DNA of 64,000 nucleotides from a virus. A program made the translations under genes and the position numbers. The stretch lies in the IMG/VR virus record IMGVR_UViG_3300042691_029560, positions 28,714 through 92,713 of that record, one strand, 5' to 3'. Below, one piece after another: positions 19,668 through 27,832 of the stretch (position 1 is its first letter; every line of letters begins with the position of its first letter). The notes below the pieces were generated by a model that worked only from the letters and a program-made list of their open reading frames with translations, had not been told where the DNA came from and did no database searches.

Positions 19668-20786
19668 TTAACCGTGTACGAAATAGCCTAATGCAAATGC
19701 AAGAGCTGTATTAAATCCAGACTTGCCCTTAGACTGCCCGTAGATCCAAGCATCCTTGATCTGGCTAACGGCTTCATAGCCTTTTCCAGAGAATTCAGCA
19801 ATATCTAGGACTGCATCATCATTACGCTTGTACTCGCCAGGCTTTCTAACAGTTACGGTTAGACCGTTTTTAACTGCAGCTGAAGCCACAAGTGGGTCAA
19901 TGCTTAGGGCCTTAGGGTGAGTATGAGGCAGCAAATCAGCGTCATCGGTTGAGAATGTTGTTAGCAACTTCTCACTACCAATCTGAGACAAGAAGTTCTG
20001 TACTCGGCTAATTGCAAAGCGGTGGCGGGTTGTGCCTTCGGACATTTCACCAGCGTACTTTCTAGCTCCACGGCGGTAAACGGTCTTGCACTTAGCAAAA
20101 GTAGTCTTTAGGCCATCCTGAGCAGAAGCGTTGTAGTTGTCAACAAGTGATCGCAGCTCTGCTTCAACGTTGGTTGGAAGCACTAGTTCGCGAGAACGTC
20201 CAGATGCAAAGAATGCAGTTCCGTCTTGGTCATAACCATCTAGGAATGCAAGCTCGTCGTCCCAGCCGTCCTGAGAAATTGGAACTATAGGAGACTCAAC
20301 GTCAACAATCATAATTGTGCTAGTCGATGGGACCTGCATTCCTAGAGTTGCAGCCAACTGCCACTGCCACTTCTGGTGCATGTCTATTCGCTCGGCAATA
20401 AAGTTTGCAACTCCCTGCTCATTGCAGCCATTTGCACAGTCAAAAGTCTGAACAAGGTGAGAGATAAGTTTACCGTTGACGTCAAGTAAAGACGAAACCA
20501 TACGAGTCGGGTCGCTAGAGATTATCTTCTCTGGAACACAGGTCGCAAGGTCGTTGAACTCTGACATCATAAATGGAGCGTCAAAGCCGAGCTTGCGGAT
20601 GTTCTCCGCCAGTGGGTCTAGCGATCCAGATACGTCTTCGTAAATGTCGCCAAAAAACTCGTGGAACTCTCTGAAGTCCATGCCTTTGACGTTCCAGTGA
20701 TAGCCGTGAGAAACGTGATACATAACAGCAGCGTTTGCAAGTGCTGTAGATAGCTTGTCTCTTAGATCGGTTTTTGAGTGAGTCAT
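19668..20786 (-). CDS. Dps/ferritin-like protein fused to a phage virion-type domain
   Basis: 372 residues. Residues 1-150 match the Dps family, with HGYHWNVKGMDF followed by a long helix. His30, His42, Asp57 and Glu61 reproduce the Dps ferroxidase spacing (12, 27 and 31 residues after the first His), so the iron-oxidising site looks intact. Dps proteins store iron and bind or shield DNA. After a linker containing GYDQDG, which resembles the giant protein's motif, a second domain (about 190-372) carries KTVYRRGARKY and LLPHTHP, as in phage proteins of unknown function found near head genes. It starts 10 bases after the portal stop, with AAGGTAAAAAG before ATG. Linked to portal and giant genes, it is probably a late protein that could be packaged. 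The Dps assignment is strong; a virion location is inferred. Confidence 0.85.
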   Translation of the reverse strand: MTHSKTDLRDKLSTALANAAVMYHVSHGYHWNVKGMDFREFHEFFGDIYEDVSGSLDPLAENIRKLGFDAPFMMSEFNDLATCVPEKIISSDPTRMVSSLLDVNGKLISHLVQTFDCANGCNEQGVANFIAERIDMHQKWQWQLAATLGMQVPSTSTIMIVDVESPIVPISQDGWDDELAFLDGYDQDGTAFFASGRSRELVLPTNVEAELRSLVDNYNASAQDGLKTTFAKCKTVYRRGARKYAGEMSEGTTRHRFAISRVQNFLSQIGSEKLLTTFSTDDADLLPHTHPKALSIDPLVASAAVKNGLTVTVRKPGEYKRNDDAVLDIAEFSGKGYEAVSQIKDAWIYGQSKGKSGFNTALAFALGYFVHG

Positions 20787-20795
20787 CTTTTTACC

Positions 20796-22556
20796 TTACT
20801 GTGGTTCCGCTAGCGGAATTGGGGGAGCCTCCGGGTTTTCCTGGGCCGGAGCTTCTTGGGTTGGAGCTCCAGAAGGCGGAATTGCCTCTGGAGTTGGAGC
20901 TGCGGGAGCAGCGGGAGCAGGAGCAGGGGCACCTGGTTGTGCGCCTTGTAGCATCTGCTCTAAGCCTGGTGGAATTGGAGCAACAGAAGTTGCCTGTGAT
21001 GCAGCACGGGTAGCTTCCATAACTTCTGGAGCGACTGCGTTTAGCATAGCTTCGGTAAGTTCTGGCGTGATCATACCCTTGTCCATAATCATACGTAGAG
21101 CAACCTCTGTTGGACTTGGTGCATCCTGGTCTGAGAATCCGTGAGCACGTCTCCAAGTGTCGTAAGAAACTGCCATCTTCTCAAAGCCGGAGTCTGCATC
21201 CATTGCTCGGTCGTTACGAGTTGCAACTGCTGATGGGTCATACCAAGCAACAACTCTCTCGACTTCAGTGCGCGAGAAGCCATTGGCTAGAAGATATGGA
21301 CGTAAGTAAACAACAGTAATCGCGTCTGCAATTAAAAGCATAAGTGGCTCAATGTGAGCCTTGTAAAGTGACTCGTCGATCTGAACCGCGTTTGAATACT
21401 TTACGTTTGCAAGACCAGTAACAATATCCTTAGGAACGTCGAGACCTTGCAGAATACGCTCTAGTACACGGTCAGCACGTTGAACAAGAGTTGCATCGAA
21501 TGAACGCTCAAACTTGAACTGCTTAATCTTGTCACCAAGTTCCGCAGGACCACGAATGATCAGAGGAACAACTGCGGATGCAGAATCCTCGTCACGAATC
21601 GGAGTGGTCATCGCGTCGATTAGCTGGTCTTCAAATTCATCTGCCATCTCTTCTGGAGTTGGTTCAGCGGAAAGACCGTCTGCATCATCGTACGGATAAC
21701 TAGGGTCCGGAGTTGCGGCTACGGACAGGCCATCAGGCAGATAGAGCGCACCAGCGTTCAGACGGGAACGCGCCGTTGCACGGAACGTACGGTTTAGCAA
21801 CAGTAGTTCTGCGCAAAGATCTAGAAGGCCACGTAAGCTCGAATCAGCTTCTTCAGAAAAACGTGGGTGAGCTCGCCAAATACGTCCTACGAACGCATTT
21901 GGTGGAAGTTTGATTCCCATGCCTTTACCATTTGCTGTTCCTTGTAGCATTTCACGACGGGCAATAACAGAGTACTGTCCTTTGGTGTCAATCTGCAGTT
22001 CGTCAATTGATCGGATGTCCCAGCTTTCTGGAATTCCAGATCCTTGACGTTCAGGAATTTGTACTAGGTAGCATTCGCCGGTAACAGATAGGTTTAGGGC
22101 GGCGTCACGCAAAAGACCAGCCTGGCCTCCGTATGCGGAGTCTAGACGTTGAATTGCACGTTCGGCTGCAGAAGCTAGACGTGCTTCAATTGCATCTGCG
22201 TTACGAATTGGAACTGGTGCTTCTGCTGGATCAATAATGACCGCAGCGTAAAGACGAATACGAGAAACAACGGAAGCAACGAGTGAGAATGCGTATTTGA
22301 TTTCACCGATCGCGTCGTAGTATTCCCAAGCTTCAGACTGCCACGCAGAAGAAGATGCTAGACGTCGGTTTCTAAATTGCTCGGCTTCGGTTCTGTCGTT
22401 CAGTTTAATCTGAGCAGCGGCAGCAGTAAGTGGACGTGGTTGATTATAACTTACCGAGGTCGCCGGAATGTATCCGTACGGAATTGGTAGAGACGTAGGT
22501 GGAAGTGGCATCGAGGTATTGCGACTTCGAGCTGGTTCACGTCTGAAAACTGCCAT
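20796..22556 (-). CDS. Phage portal protein
   Basis: 586 residues. The order and composition fit portals of actinobacterial phages: an N-terminal Arg/Pro-rich segment, an SAWQSEAWEYYDAIGEIKY region, a middle part with NLSVTGECYLVQIPE and NAFVGRIWRAHPRF, and a core with LDVPKDIVTGLANVKYSNA followed by long helices. The C-terminal 70 residues are Pro/Ala/Gln-rich. The portal forms the dodecameric channel at one head vertex through which the terminase packages DNA. A GGAG lies seven bases before the ATG. The gene is followed by the Dps-like gene and preceded by a DUF1360-like gene. No catalytic motif is expected, so the call rests on overall resemblance and position. Confidence 0.85.
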   Translation of the reverse strand: MAVFRREPARSRNTSMPLPPTSLPIPYGYIPATSVSYNQPRPLTAAAAQIKLNDRTEAEQFRNRRLASSSAWQSEAWEYYDAIGEIKYAFSLVASVVSRIRLYAAVIIDPAEAPVPIRNADAIEARLASAAERAIQRLDSAYGGQAGLLRDAALNLSVTGECYLVQIPERQGSGIPESWDIRSIDELQIDTKGQYSVIARREMLQGTANGKGMGIKLPPNAFVGRIWRAHPRFSEEADSSLRGLLDLCAELLLLNRTFRATARSRLNAGALYLPDGLSVAATPDPSYPYDDADGLSAEPTPEEMADEFEDQLIDAMTTPIRDEDSASAVVPLIIRGPAELGDKIKQFKFERSFDATLVQRADRVLERILQGLDVPKDIVTGLANVKYSNAVQIDESLYKAHIEPLMLLIADAITVVYLRPYLLANGFSRTEVERVVAWYDPSAVATRNDRAMDADSGFEKMAVSYDTWRRAHGFSDQDAPSPTEVALRMIMDKGMITPELTEAMLNAVAPEVMEATRAASQATSVAPIPPGLEQMLQGAQPGAPAPAPAAPAAPTPEAIPPSGAPTQEAPAQENPEAPPIPLAEPQ

Positions 22557-22579
22557 TGGAGGCTCCTGTAGTTATCTAG

Positions 22580-22873
22580 TTAGTTGTCGAGCTTGTTAGT
22601 TACTAGACCTGCAATTGCAGAAAGGGCTAGCGGCAGCAAGCAAACAAACGTTACTGATGGATATATTGTATATGAAATAGTGACTAGTGATCCGAACCAA
22701 ATGCTCATACACCAGTTGCATGTGAATAAATAGCCGAATGTGGTTGATGGTGGAAAGCGTTTCCACACACGTTGACGTAGGGCATCAAAAATAACGTCGG
22801 TTGTAAATAGACGTGCAAGTCTAAACGTTCCGAGAGATAGAACTAAGAGTTGAATTAGGGTTAGATCGTTCAT
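22580..22873 (-). CDS. DUF1360-like small membrane protein
   Basis: 97 residues starting MNDLTLIQLLVLSLGTFRLARLFTTD. The start is chosen because its ATG overlaps the TGA of the upstream gene (ATGA); a longer in-frame start at 22945 would lie deep in that gene. The TFRLARLFTTD segment and GYLFTCNWCMSIWFG are typical of the DUF1360 family, phage membrane proteins of unknown function. Hydrophobic stretches lie near residues 5-20 and 55-90. It may act at the envelope, but nothing here shows how. Confidence 0.8.
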   Translation of the reverse strand: MNDLTLIQLLVLSLGTFRLARLFTTDVIFDALRQRVWKRFPPSTTFGYLFTCNWCMSIWFGSLVTISYTIYPSVTFVCLLPLALSAIAGLVTNKLDN

Positions 22874-23238
22874 TGAGTAGGGTCCAGTATCGAGCTTAGA
22901 GTGCGGTATGGATTCCACGCACGAAGACGTGAGCCACAGCCGCAAGAGTTATCTTTTTGGAATGCAAGCATCTTACCAGACGTCGTTAAAACGCGATATA
23001 CGCCTGATTGAGAGTCTGCAGGAAAGTATGAAAGATACGTCTCGTGGAAGACGATCTGAGGGCCCTCTGGGGCATCTGAGGCCACTGTGACGTGTGTGTC
23101 AGAGACTATTACACGGGTCGTAGAGACGTAGAAGGTTCCAAGGATGTGAGAGATTGGATTTAGCTCAAAGACGTCCCTAAGGGCACCTGCAGGGGCCGCA
23201 GAAAAGTGTGCAGGAAAGACATCGGCTAGTATTCTCAT
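22870..23238 (-). CDS. Hypothetical protein with a CGCG motif
   Basis: 122 residues, mostly beta-type sequence, with a short NSCGCGSRLRAWNPY segment near the C-terminus that could bind metal. The ATG shares one base with the TAA of the upstream HTH gene (TAATG), and the stop overlaps the next ATG. The family is common beside portal genes in actinophages as far as I recall; no function is known to me. Confidence 0.75.
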   Translation of the reverse strand: MRILADVFPAHFSAAPAGALRDVFELNPISHILGTFYVSTTRVIVSDTHVTVASDAPEGPQIVFHETYLSYFPADSQSGVYRVLTTSGKMLAFQKDNSCGCGSRLRAWNPYRTLSSILDPTQ

Positions 23239-23735
23239 TAGCTACCTAGTCTACGGGATATGGCTCGATGTGTGACTCCAGCTGCCCTGGCTATGTCAGC
23301 AATCGAGACGTTGTTGGCTCGAAGATCTTTAGCCATTTGAGTGAAAAGGGAATTGGCTACAGACTCAGGAGAAGATGACGCCATACCGGAACGGAAACGT
23401 CGGGCCAGGGGTGCTAGACGTCGGAGTTCTTCAGCGGTGATCGGAGGAACACCGGGGGATTTAGGAGTCTTTCTTTGATAGCCGTTGGCCGACGTTTTTA
23501 ATGTTGGATCGGGAATAGGGACGTCGACGGTAACGTTTGGAGAAGGTCTATCCACCCAAGCTTTGACAGACGAACGTCCTTTCGGTGGATAGAGAGCGGA
23601 CCCGATTGCGGAAAGGGTCCAACCCCCACGAAAGAGTTGCTGAACTCGGAGGACTTTGTGATCGTAGTCGAGAGAGTTTAGAAAAAGGGTTTCCGTTTGT
23701 GGAAGCTTTTGATTACGAGCTGGACGTCTGGACAT
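23238..23735 (-). CDS. Two-HTH DNA-binding protein at the head of the portal operon
   Basis: 165 residues. An N-terminal HTH-like segment (GGWTLSAIGSAL), a Pro-rich middle, and a C-terminal HTH (VSIADIARAAGVTHRAISRR). The layout and several motifs match the 187-residue protein at 27179-27742, so the two are probably paralogues. It could be a small-terminase-like packaging protein or the operon's regulator. It is the first gene of the leftward head operon, just below the iron-box region, and appears to have a leaderless start. Confidence 0.75.
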   Translation of the reverse strand: MSRRPARNQKLPQTETLFLNSLDYDHKVLRVQQLFRGGWTLSAIGSALYPPKGRSSVKAWVDRPSPNVTVDVPIPDPTLKTSANGYQRKTPKSPGVPPITAEELRRLAPLARRFRSGMASSSPESVANSLFTQMAKDLRANNVSIADIARAAGVTHRAISRRLGS

Positions 23736-23747
23736 GTGTACAGTTTA
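23736..23747 (-). promoter_or_regulatory. Leaderless-type -10 element before the HTH gene
   Basis: The minus strand reads TAAACT, six bases, then ATG. This is the spacing that puts the transcription start on the A of ATG, and the same arrangement occurs before 43312 and 62484. No clear Shine-Dalgarno sequence is present. Confidence 0.5.
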
Positions 23748-23824
23748 TCAGAAGATGAGACATTGATTGCGGCTGTACTGTGCGTAAAAATGATACATTA
23801 ACGTTTTTTGACTTTGGGCTGCGA

Positions 23825-23854
23825 GACGGCAACGCATGTTTTTCGCGTGCCGTC
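23825..23854. other. Long hairpin in the head-operon leader
   Basis: GACGGC-AACGC pairs with GCGT-GCCGTC around a nine-base loop, with one bulge. No T-run follows on either strand, so it is probably not a terminator. A direct repeat TTCCTGAA lies just right of it (23862-23880, 11-bp period). Confidence 0.55.
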
Positions 23855-23889
23855 AAAACGTTTCCTGAATAATTCCTGAAAATCACAAG

Positions 23890-23908
23890 TTAGGTTAGGC
23901 TAACCTAA
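23890..23908. promoter_or_regulatory. Iron box 1 (DtxR/IdeR operator), perfect consensus
   Basis: TTAGGTTAGGCTAACCTAA matches the 19-bp DtxR/IdeR consensus TTAGGTTAGSCTAACCTAA at every position. These iron-dependent repressors of actinobacteria bind such palindromes when iron is plentiful. The site lies in the gene-free region upstream of the leftward head operon. Confidence 0.85.
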
Positions 23909-23974
23909 GTTGTCTTGCGTGTAATGTGTGGGGGGTGGACGCAACTTCTAACGAACCAGACCAGACTTTATAAG

Positions 23975-23993
23975 TTAGGTTAGCCTAACCTAA
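23975..23993. promoter_or_regulatory. Iron box 2 (DtxR/IdeR operator), perfect consensus
   Basis: TTAGGTTAGCCTAACCTAA, again a perfect palindromic match, centred 85 bp from box 1. On the minus strand a -10-like TATAAA (23972-23967) lies three bases beyond the box, so a leftward promoter would be overlapped by the operator, the usual position for repression. The exact promoter is uncertain. Confidence 0.85.
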
Positions 23994-24083
23994 CCAACTA
24001 CAAACCTGACCAAGCCAAGCAAGTCATTTGGATACAAACAAAGCAACCCAAGCAAGTAGCATAACTTCCAACAGACTTCTAAC

Positions 24084-24391
24084 GAGCTGAGCTACGAGCT
24101 GAGCTACAAGCTAGCTATGAGCTGAGCTAGCTCAAAGCTACGAGCTGAGCTACGAGCTGAGCTACAAACTTCTAACGAGCTGAGCTGAGCTATGGGCTAG
24201 CTACTAGCTACGAGCTGAGCTTAGCTGAGCTATGAGCTACTAGCTATGAGCTGAGCTACGAGCTACAAGCTACGAGCTATGAGCTACTAGCTATGAGCTG
24301 AGCTACGAGCCGAGCTGAGCTACGAGCTGAGCTGAGCTATGAGCTAGCTACTAGCTATGAGCTGAGCTGAGCTGAGCTACGAGCTAAGCTA
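24084..24391. repeat. AGCT-rich tandem repeat block
   Basis: About 300 bp made almost wholly of GAGCTGAGCTA, TACGAGCTGAGC, TATGAGCTA and close variants, dense in AGCT palindromes. There is no open gene. It could be a protein-binding array, a packaging or replication site, or repeat expansion. The spacing is irregular, unlike CRISPR. Confidence 0.8.
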
Positions 24392-24484
24392 GCAAACTAT
24401 CACCGCATCAACTTACAAAGTTCTATGGTGAAGCAGTAGTGATTAGTAATGACTAACAAACTTATTCCTGTCCGTCTAAACAAC

Positions 24485-24625
24485 ACATACGGATCCAAAT
24501 GATAATAAAGCAATGATCAAATAAGCAAAGGCAAATAAATAATTGATCAACAATGATCACAAAGAGAGATCGTGATCAGCGATCATAAATAATGATCAAA
24601 CCAATACAAATAACGATCCGTATGT
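24485..24625. other. GATC-rich, AT-rich element bounded by an 11-bp inverted repeat; possible origin
   Basis: ACATACGGATC (24485-24495) and GATCCGTATGT (24615-24625) are perfect inverted repeats. The segment including these ends holds nine GATC sites in an AT-rich background (TGATCA, AATAAATAATT). Clustered GATC and AT-rich unwinding DNA are features of some replication origins; no initiator gene is visible nearby. Confidence 0.5.
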
Positions 24626-24630
24626 CCGTG

Positions 24631-24795
24631 TATGAGCTGAGCTATGAGCTGAGCTATCCAGCTATCCGTATGAGCTGAGCTATCAACTTATAATGAGCTG
24701 AGCTATCCGTATGAGCTGAGCTATCAACTTATAATGAGCTGAGCTATCCGTATGAGCTGAGCTATGAGCTACAAGCTGAGCTGAGCTATCCGTAT
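24631..24795. repeat. Second AGCT repeat block with a 41-bp period
   Basis: GAGCTGAGC repeats continue here. A 41-bp unit beginning TATCCGTATGAGCTGAGC starts at 24663 and 24704, with a third start at 24745. The CCGTAT core also occurs at the edge of the GATC element. Confidence 0.75.
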
Positions 24796-24838
24796 AAATA
24801 AATAATCCCCTATCAAGTTGATAAGGGATTATTTATTT
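24796..24838. terminator. Bidirectional hairpin terminator
   Basis: A 19-bp near-perfect stem (AAATAAATAATCCCCTATC and its partner) with a five-base loop and A/T-rich flanks, nine bases beyond the stop of the leftward gene at 24848. It separates that gene from the repeat region. Confidence 0.8.
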
Positions 24839-24847
24839 AGATACAAA

Positions 24848-25186
24848 CTAACCGAATACTACATCGCCAAACAAAGCAACTTGGATAATACAATCGGCGT
24901 CTTCGGCGTCATAATCAACATCGCTAGGGTCGCTAATAATCTGTTGGCATACTGCCTTAGTGTTGCTGTTGATAGATACTTCACCCGTAGCAAGTTTTTT
25001 GGCTGCGTCAAATAAGTCTTGATAGGTAATAGTTTTTGACGCCCAGCTCTCAACATACTCCGGCAATAGATACACCTTATAAGTTTGGCTGTCCGGATTA
25101 TGCTGACCCTTGCTGACCCAATAGCCAATCCAATAGCCACCATCGTCAATAATGTTCTCAATCAGTTCTGCTGTTTCTTGATTCAC
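24848..25186 (-). CDS. Hypothetical acidic phage protein
   Basis: 112 residues from a GTG preceded by GAAAGGAAATCTA. It begins NQETAELIENIIDDGGYWIGYW and is acidic, with many Tyr and Trp and a C-terminal DADCIIQVALFGD. I do not recognise the family. It is the last gene before the repeat-rich gap and has a strong terminator. Confidence 0.72.
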   Translation of the reverse strand: MNQETAELIENIIDDGGYWIGYWVSKGQHNPDSQTYKVYLLPEYVESWASKTITYQDLFDAAKKLATGEVSINSNTKAVCQQIISDPSDVDYDAEDADCIIQVALFGDVVFG

Positions 25187-25223
25187 TAGATTTCCTTTCA
25201 GTAGTGATTACTAGATAACTATA

Positions 25224-25451
25224 CTACGCTTCGCACTGCCAGCAAGCACAATCGTTATCCCCATAGAGATAAACCCCGTGTTCGCAATAATCAGTATTAC
25301 GCTTCTGCTCTAACGCTTCGCCCATTTGATCAATACTAATGAGCAACCTTTCACTAGCGTTGCCTAGTGATAGTTTGCGATACGCTTCTTCCAAAGCATA
25401 ACGCAAGGTTTCAGTGGAATAGTTTTTGTAAGGGTTTTCGGTGTTAGCCAT
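25224..25451 (-). CDS. Hypothetical protein with a Cys-rich C-terminus
   Basis: 75 residues starting MANTENPYKNYSTE and ending CEHGVYLYGDNDCACWQCEA, a possible zinc site. Chosen start: the ATG with GGTGAG upstream, overlapping the end of the previous gene by eight bases. A GTG at 25463 is the alternative. Function unknown. Confidence 0.65.
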   Translation of the reverse strand: MANTENPYKNYSTETLRYALEEAYRKLSLGNASERLLISIDQMGEALEQKRNTDYCEHGVYLYGDNDCACWQCEA

Positions 25452-25680
25452 TTTGCTCACCACACTTTCGGCAGTTAGTTTCTAGCGAATGGAAATAGTT
25501 TCCACATTGTTTTATTAGACCGAGCTTGGCTAATGTTCTAACTGCTCCTGCTAAACTAGCGACATTTTTACTAGCAACATCGTAAGGTCTAGCGTTAGCG
25601 ATTTGCTCGGGTGTTCCAGCGTAGTTCCAACTAACAACATAGGTAAGCATTTTTCGTTGTTGCTGATTTAGTTTTAGCAC
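25444..25680 (-). CDS. Small winged-helix-like protein
   Basis: 78 residues. MLKLNQQQRKMLTYVVSW, then QIANARPYDVASKNVASLAGAVRTLAKLGLI resembles a helix-turn-helix or winged helix, followed by a C-terminal CRKCGEQ. It forms a pair with the gene at 25224. Probably DNA-binding, but not assigned to a family. Confidence 0.65.
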   Translation of the reverse strand: MLKLNQQQRKMLTYVVSWNYAGTPEQIANARPYDVASKNVASLAGAVRTLAKLGLIKQCGNYFHSLETNCRKCGEQNG

Positions 25681-25755
25681 TTAGGTTCCCTTTCCGTAGT
25701 GGTAAGTCAATGCTACTACATACAACCGACAAAGCAAGGGATTTATTCCCAGAGA

Positions 25756-27168
25756 TTATCTAACTTTAAAGATACCTTTTCTGGATCCACCAGCTTCGCT
25801 TCCACGGGGATTAGGTATCTTTCTACCAGCAACCGATCGGGCTGTAATCTTTCCACCTGTAAATCCCGACGGGGGTTTGATAAGCAAGGCAGTTAGGGCG
25901 TGAACCAGGGCGTCTACCCTGTCCGGTGATTTGCCTTCGCCAGGTATCCAAGAATACATCTGGCTTTCCAATGATCCGAGATAACCTATGTGGTGAACCC
26001 TACCCTGCTCATAAGCCAATGTGACGGGTTCTGCTCTCAAGGCCTTTCCGTATTTGGAATGGACTTCTAATACTTTTATGTTTGGATCTATTGTGTGGAT
26101 CGCATTCTTCACCAATGCTCCACCTTGGTTCACTTCGGCTACAACAGGGCAACCCCACTTGCGAGCCATCTCTACAACCTTGTTAGCCCAAACATCGGGA
26201 CTTCCGTGAACACTTGCGTCTTCCAATACCCAAGCTTGACGCTTGTATAAATCTCTCTCAGCAGTAGACGAAACTACGACAATCCCACATTCATCTCTCG
26301 GGTTCTCAGCAACGCTAGGGTCAACACCAATGATCCGTAATGGAACGCCAAGTGGCATAGCACCTTGACGATACTGCTCAATCAGTTCTTCTGTCCACAA
26401 AGCACCCTCAACGCTATCTAACATCTCACCATAGATTTCTTGCTGAGCCAAGCGAGTTCCCTCATAAACACCCGTGATAGCGTCAAGATAAGCACTAGAT
26501 AAGTTCCCTGAGTTGTCCAATGTAGACCCACGAGTAATAACTACACGACCCGTCTTCGCTTCTTCTATCAACTTGTAAAGCAATGGAACACGCTTCGGTG
26601 TTGTAGTGACCATAATCTTAGGATTAGATCCAAGACGAGTTCCAACACGCAAGTTATCAAAGGCAGTCATACCAGCTGCGTCTGGTGTCTGTCGCCAAGC
26701 AGCGATCTCATCTCCCCAAGCGTGAGTAAATTGTGGACCACGAAGCGAGTCTGGTTCATCTGCCGTGAAGCAAGTAGCAACATTTCCGTTAGGCCAAGTT
26801 AGTCTTCGCTTGGATGGTTCATACAAAGGTCTTTCACTAGGGGGAGTCACATTCATAATCCCCGACTCACCTTCTACGATTACATCTCTAACATCGGCAG
26901 CCGTTCTTGCGACTAATGCAAAGCGACGCTGTCCCGTAGTTGTATGCTTCGCTTCTTCACGAACCCATTCAGCAGCAGTTCTAGTCTTACCAGCACCACG
27001 ACCAGCAATGTAAGCCCAAATGTTCCAATCACCAGCCGGGGTTTGCTGTTCAGGGCGACCCCAAGCAGACCAATCCCACATAAGCGTTTCCGGATCCATA
27101 CCAGCCAATACTCTTGCTTGTTCTTCCGGAGATAGCAAAGCTATCTGTTCCATTAGGGACTTAGCCAT
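25756..27168 (-). CDS. terL: Terminase large subunit
   Basis: 470 residues. The N-terminal ATPase has Walker A GRGAGKT (56-62), a Walker B region ending HAWGDE (Asp153-Glu154) and the coupling motif TTTP (188-191). The nuclease half begins with the IIGVDPS strand (about residue 265) and includes VAEVNQGG and PDRVDALVHALTALL, in line with an RNase H-like fold and its Asp cluster. Terminases cut concatemeric DNA and drive it through the portal. Length is normal. An HTH protein gene lies just upstream. The portal is separated from it by the gene-free repeat region, which is unusual since terL and portal are commonly adjacent. Confidence 0.95.
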   Translation of the reverse strand: MAKSLMEQIALLSPEEQARVLAGMDPETLMWDWSAWGRPEQQTPAGDWNIWAYIAGRGAGKTRTAAEWVREEAKHTTTGQRRFALVARTAADVRDVIVEGESGIMNVTPPSERPLYEPSKRRLTWPNGNVATCFTADEPDSLRGPQFTHAWGDEIAAWRQTPDAAGMTAFDNLRVGTRLGSNPKIMVTTTPKRVPLLYKLIEEAKTGRVVITRGSTLDNSGNLSSAYLDAITGVYEGTRLAQQEIYGEMLDSVEGALWTEELIEQYRQGAMPLGVPLRIIGVDPSVAENPRDECGIVVVSSTAERDLYKRQAWVLEDASVHGSPDVWANKVVEMARKWGCPVVAEVNQGGALVKNAIHTIDPNIKVLEVHSKYGKALRAEPVTLAYEQGRVHHIGYLGSLESQMYSWIPGEGKSPDRVDALVHALTALLIKPPSGFTGGKITARSVAGRKIPNPRGSEAGGSRKGIFKVR

Positions 27169-27178
27169 AAACTCCTAC

Positions 27179-27742
27179 TTACTCTTGGTCAATAATAACC
27201 CTGTTCTTATCTAGGATAGCAGAATACACTTGGCTCTTACCTGTCGTTTCTGTCTTATACCCGTATCTAGCAAGACGGAAACGAATAGCCCCGTGAGTAA
27301 TCCCTAGCAACTTGGCTAAGCGATACACCGAAACTCCTTCTACTTCTACTGCCTTGTTTAGCAGATACGAGTATTCTTCGGCTTCCCTGCGATACTTCTT
27401 GCTATGAGAACGAACCTGTTGGGCTAGTGGTTGTAGTTCCACTAGGCGACTAAGCGTTTCATTACTAGGCAAGATAATAACTCTTGTAGATTTCACTACT
27501 TCGGGGGCGATAGGTGGTGTTGGTAGTGGAAACTCAACTGCCTTATCGGTATCAACGCTAGATTTGGCGATTTGCCTTGCTCTCTCTCTTGTAATCTCAA
27601 ACGCAACGCCAATGCTCTCAAATGTCCAACCTAGACCCCTTAGAGCCTTTACATAGGCATCTCTAAGTTCTCTATCGGTGATACTTCTAGCAGTAGCGAC
27701 TACTTCTTCGGGGATTTGGTGATTTTGCTTCACATAAGACAT
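27179..27742 (-). CDS. Two-HTH DNA-binding protein upstream of terL
   Basis: 187 residues. An N-terminal sigma-like HTH (GWTFESIGVAFEITRERARQIAK), a Pro-rich linker, and a C-terminal HTH (VSVYRLAKLLGITHGAIRFRL). It is ten bases upstream of the terminase gene, so a packaging role (small-terminase-like) is possible; a regulator is the alternative. It shares its layout and several motifs with 23238-23735. The C-terminal 25 residues are an extension not shared with that protein. Confidence 0.78.
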   Translation of the reverse strand: MSYVKQNHQIPEEVVATARSITDRELRDAYVKALRGLGWTFESIGVAFEITRERARQIAKSSVDTDKAVEFPLPTPPIAPEVVKSTRVIILPSNETLSRLVELQPLAQQVRSHSKKYRREAEEYSYLLNKAVEVEGVSVYRLAKLLGITHGAIRFRLARYGYKTETTGKSQVYSAILDKNRVIIDQE

Positions 27743-27802
27743 AACTTTCTCCTTTTGTCGTGTGTATTTGTCTTTCTACAACATTACAAGATAATAACGA
27801 GA

Positions 27803-27832
27803 AATGCCAACTCGCAAATGCGAATTGGCATT
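27803..27832 (-). terminator. Hairpin terminator after the peptidoglycan-binding gene
   Basis: AATGCCAA pairs with TTGGCATT, with an inner TCGC/GCGA stem. On the minus strand it is followed by TTTCTCGTT. Confidence 0.6.

Noticed and set aside
23825-23854. Hairpin as a terminator
   Set aside because: No T-run on either strand; more likely a leader structure.
24084-24795. Possible CRISPR array
   Set aside because: Repeats are short, variable and nearly continuous, with no unique spacers and no cas genes.
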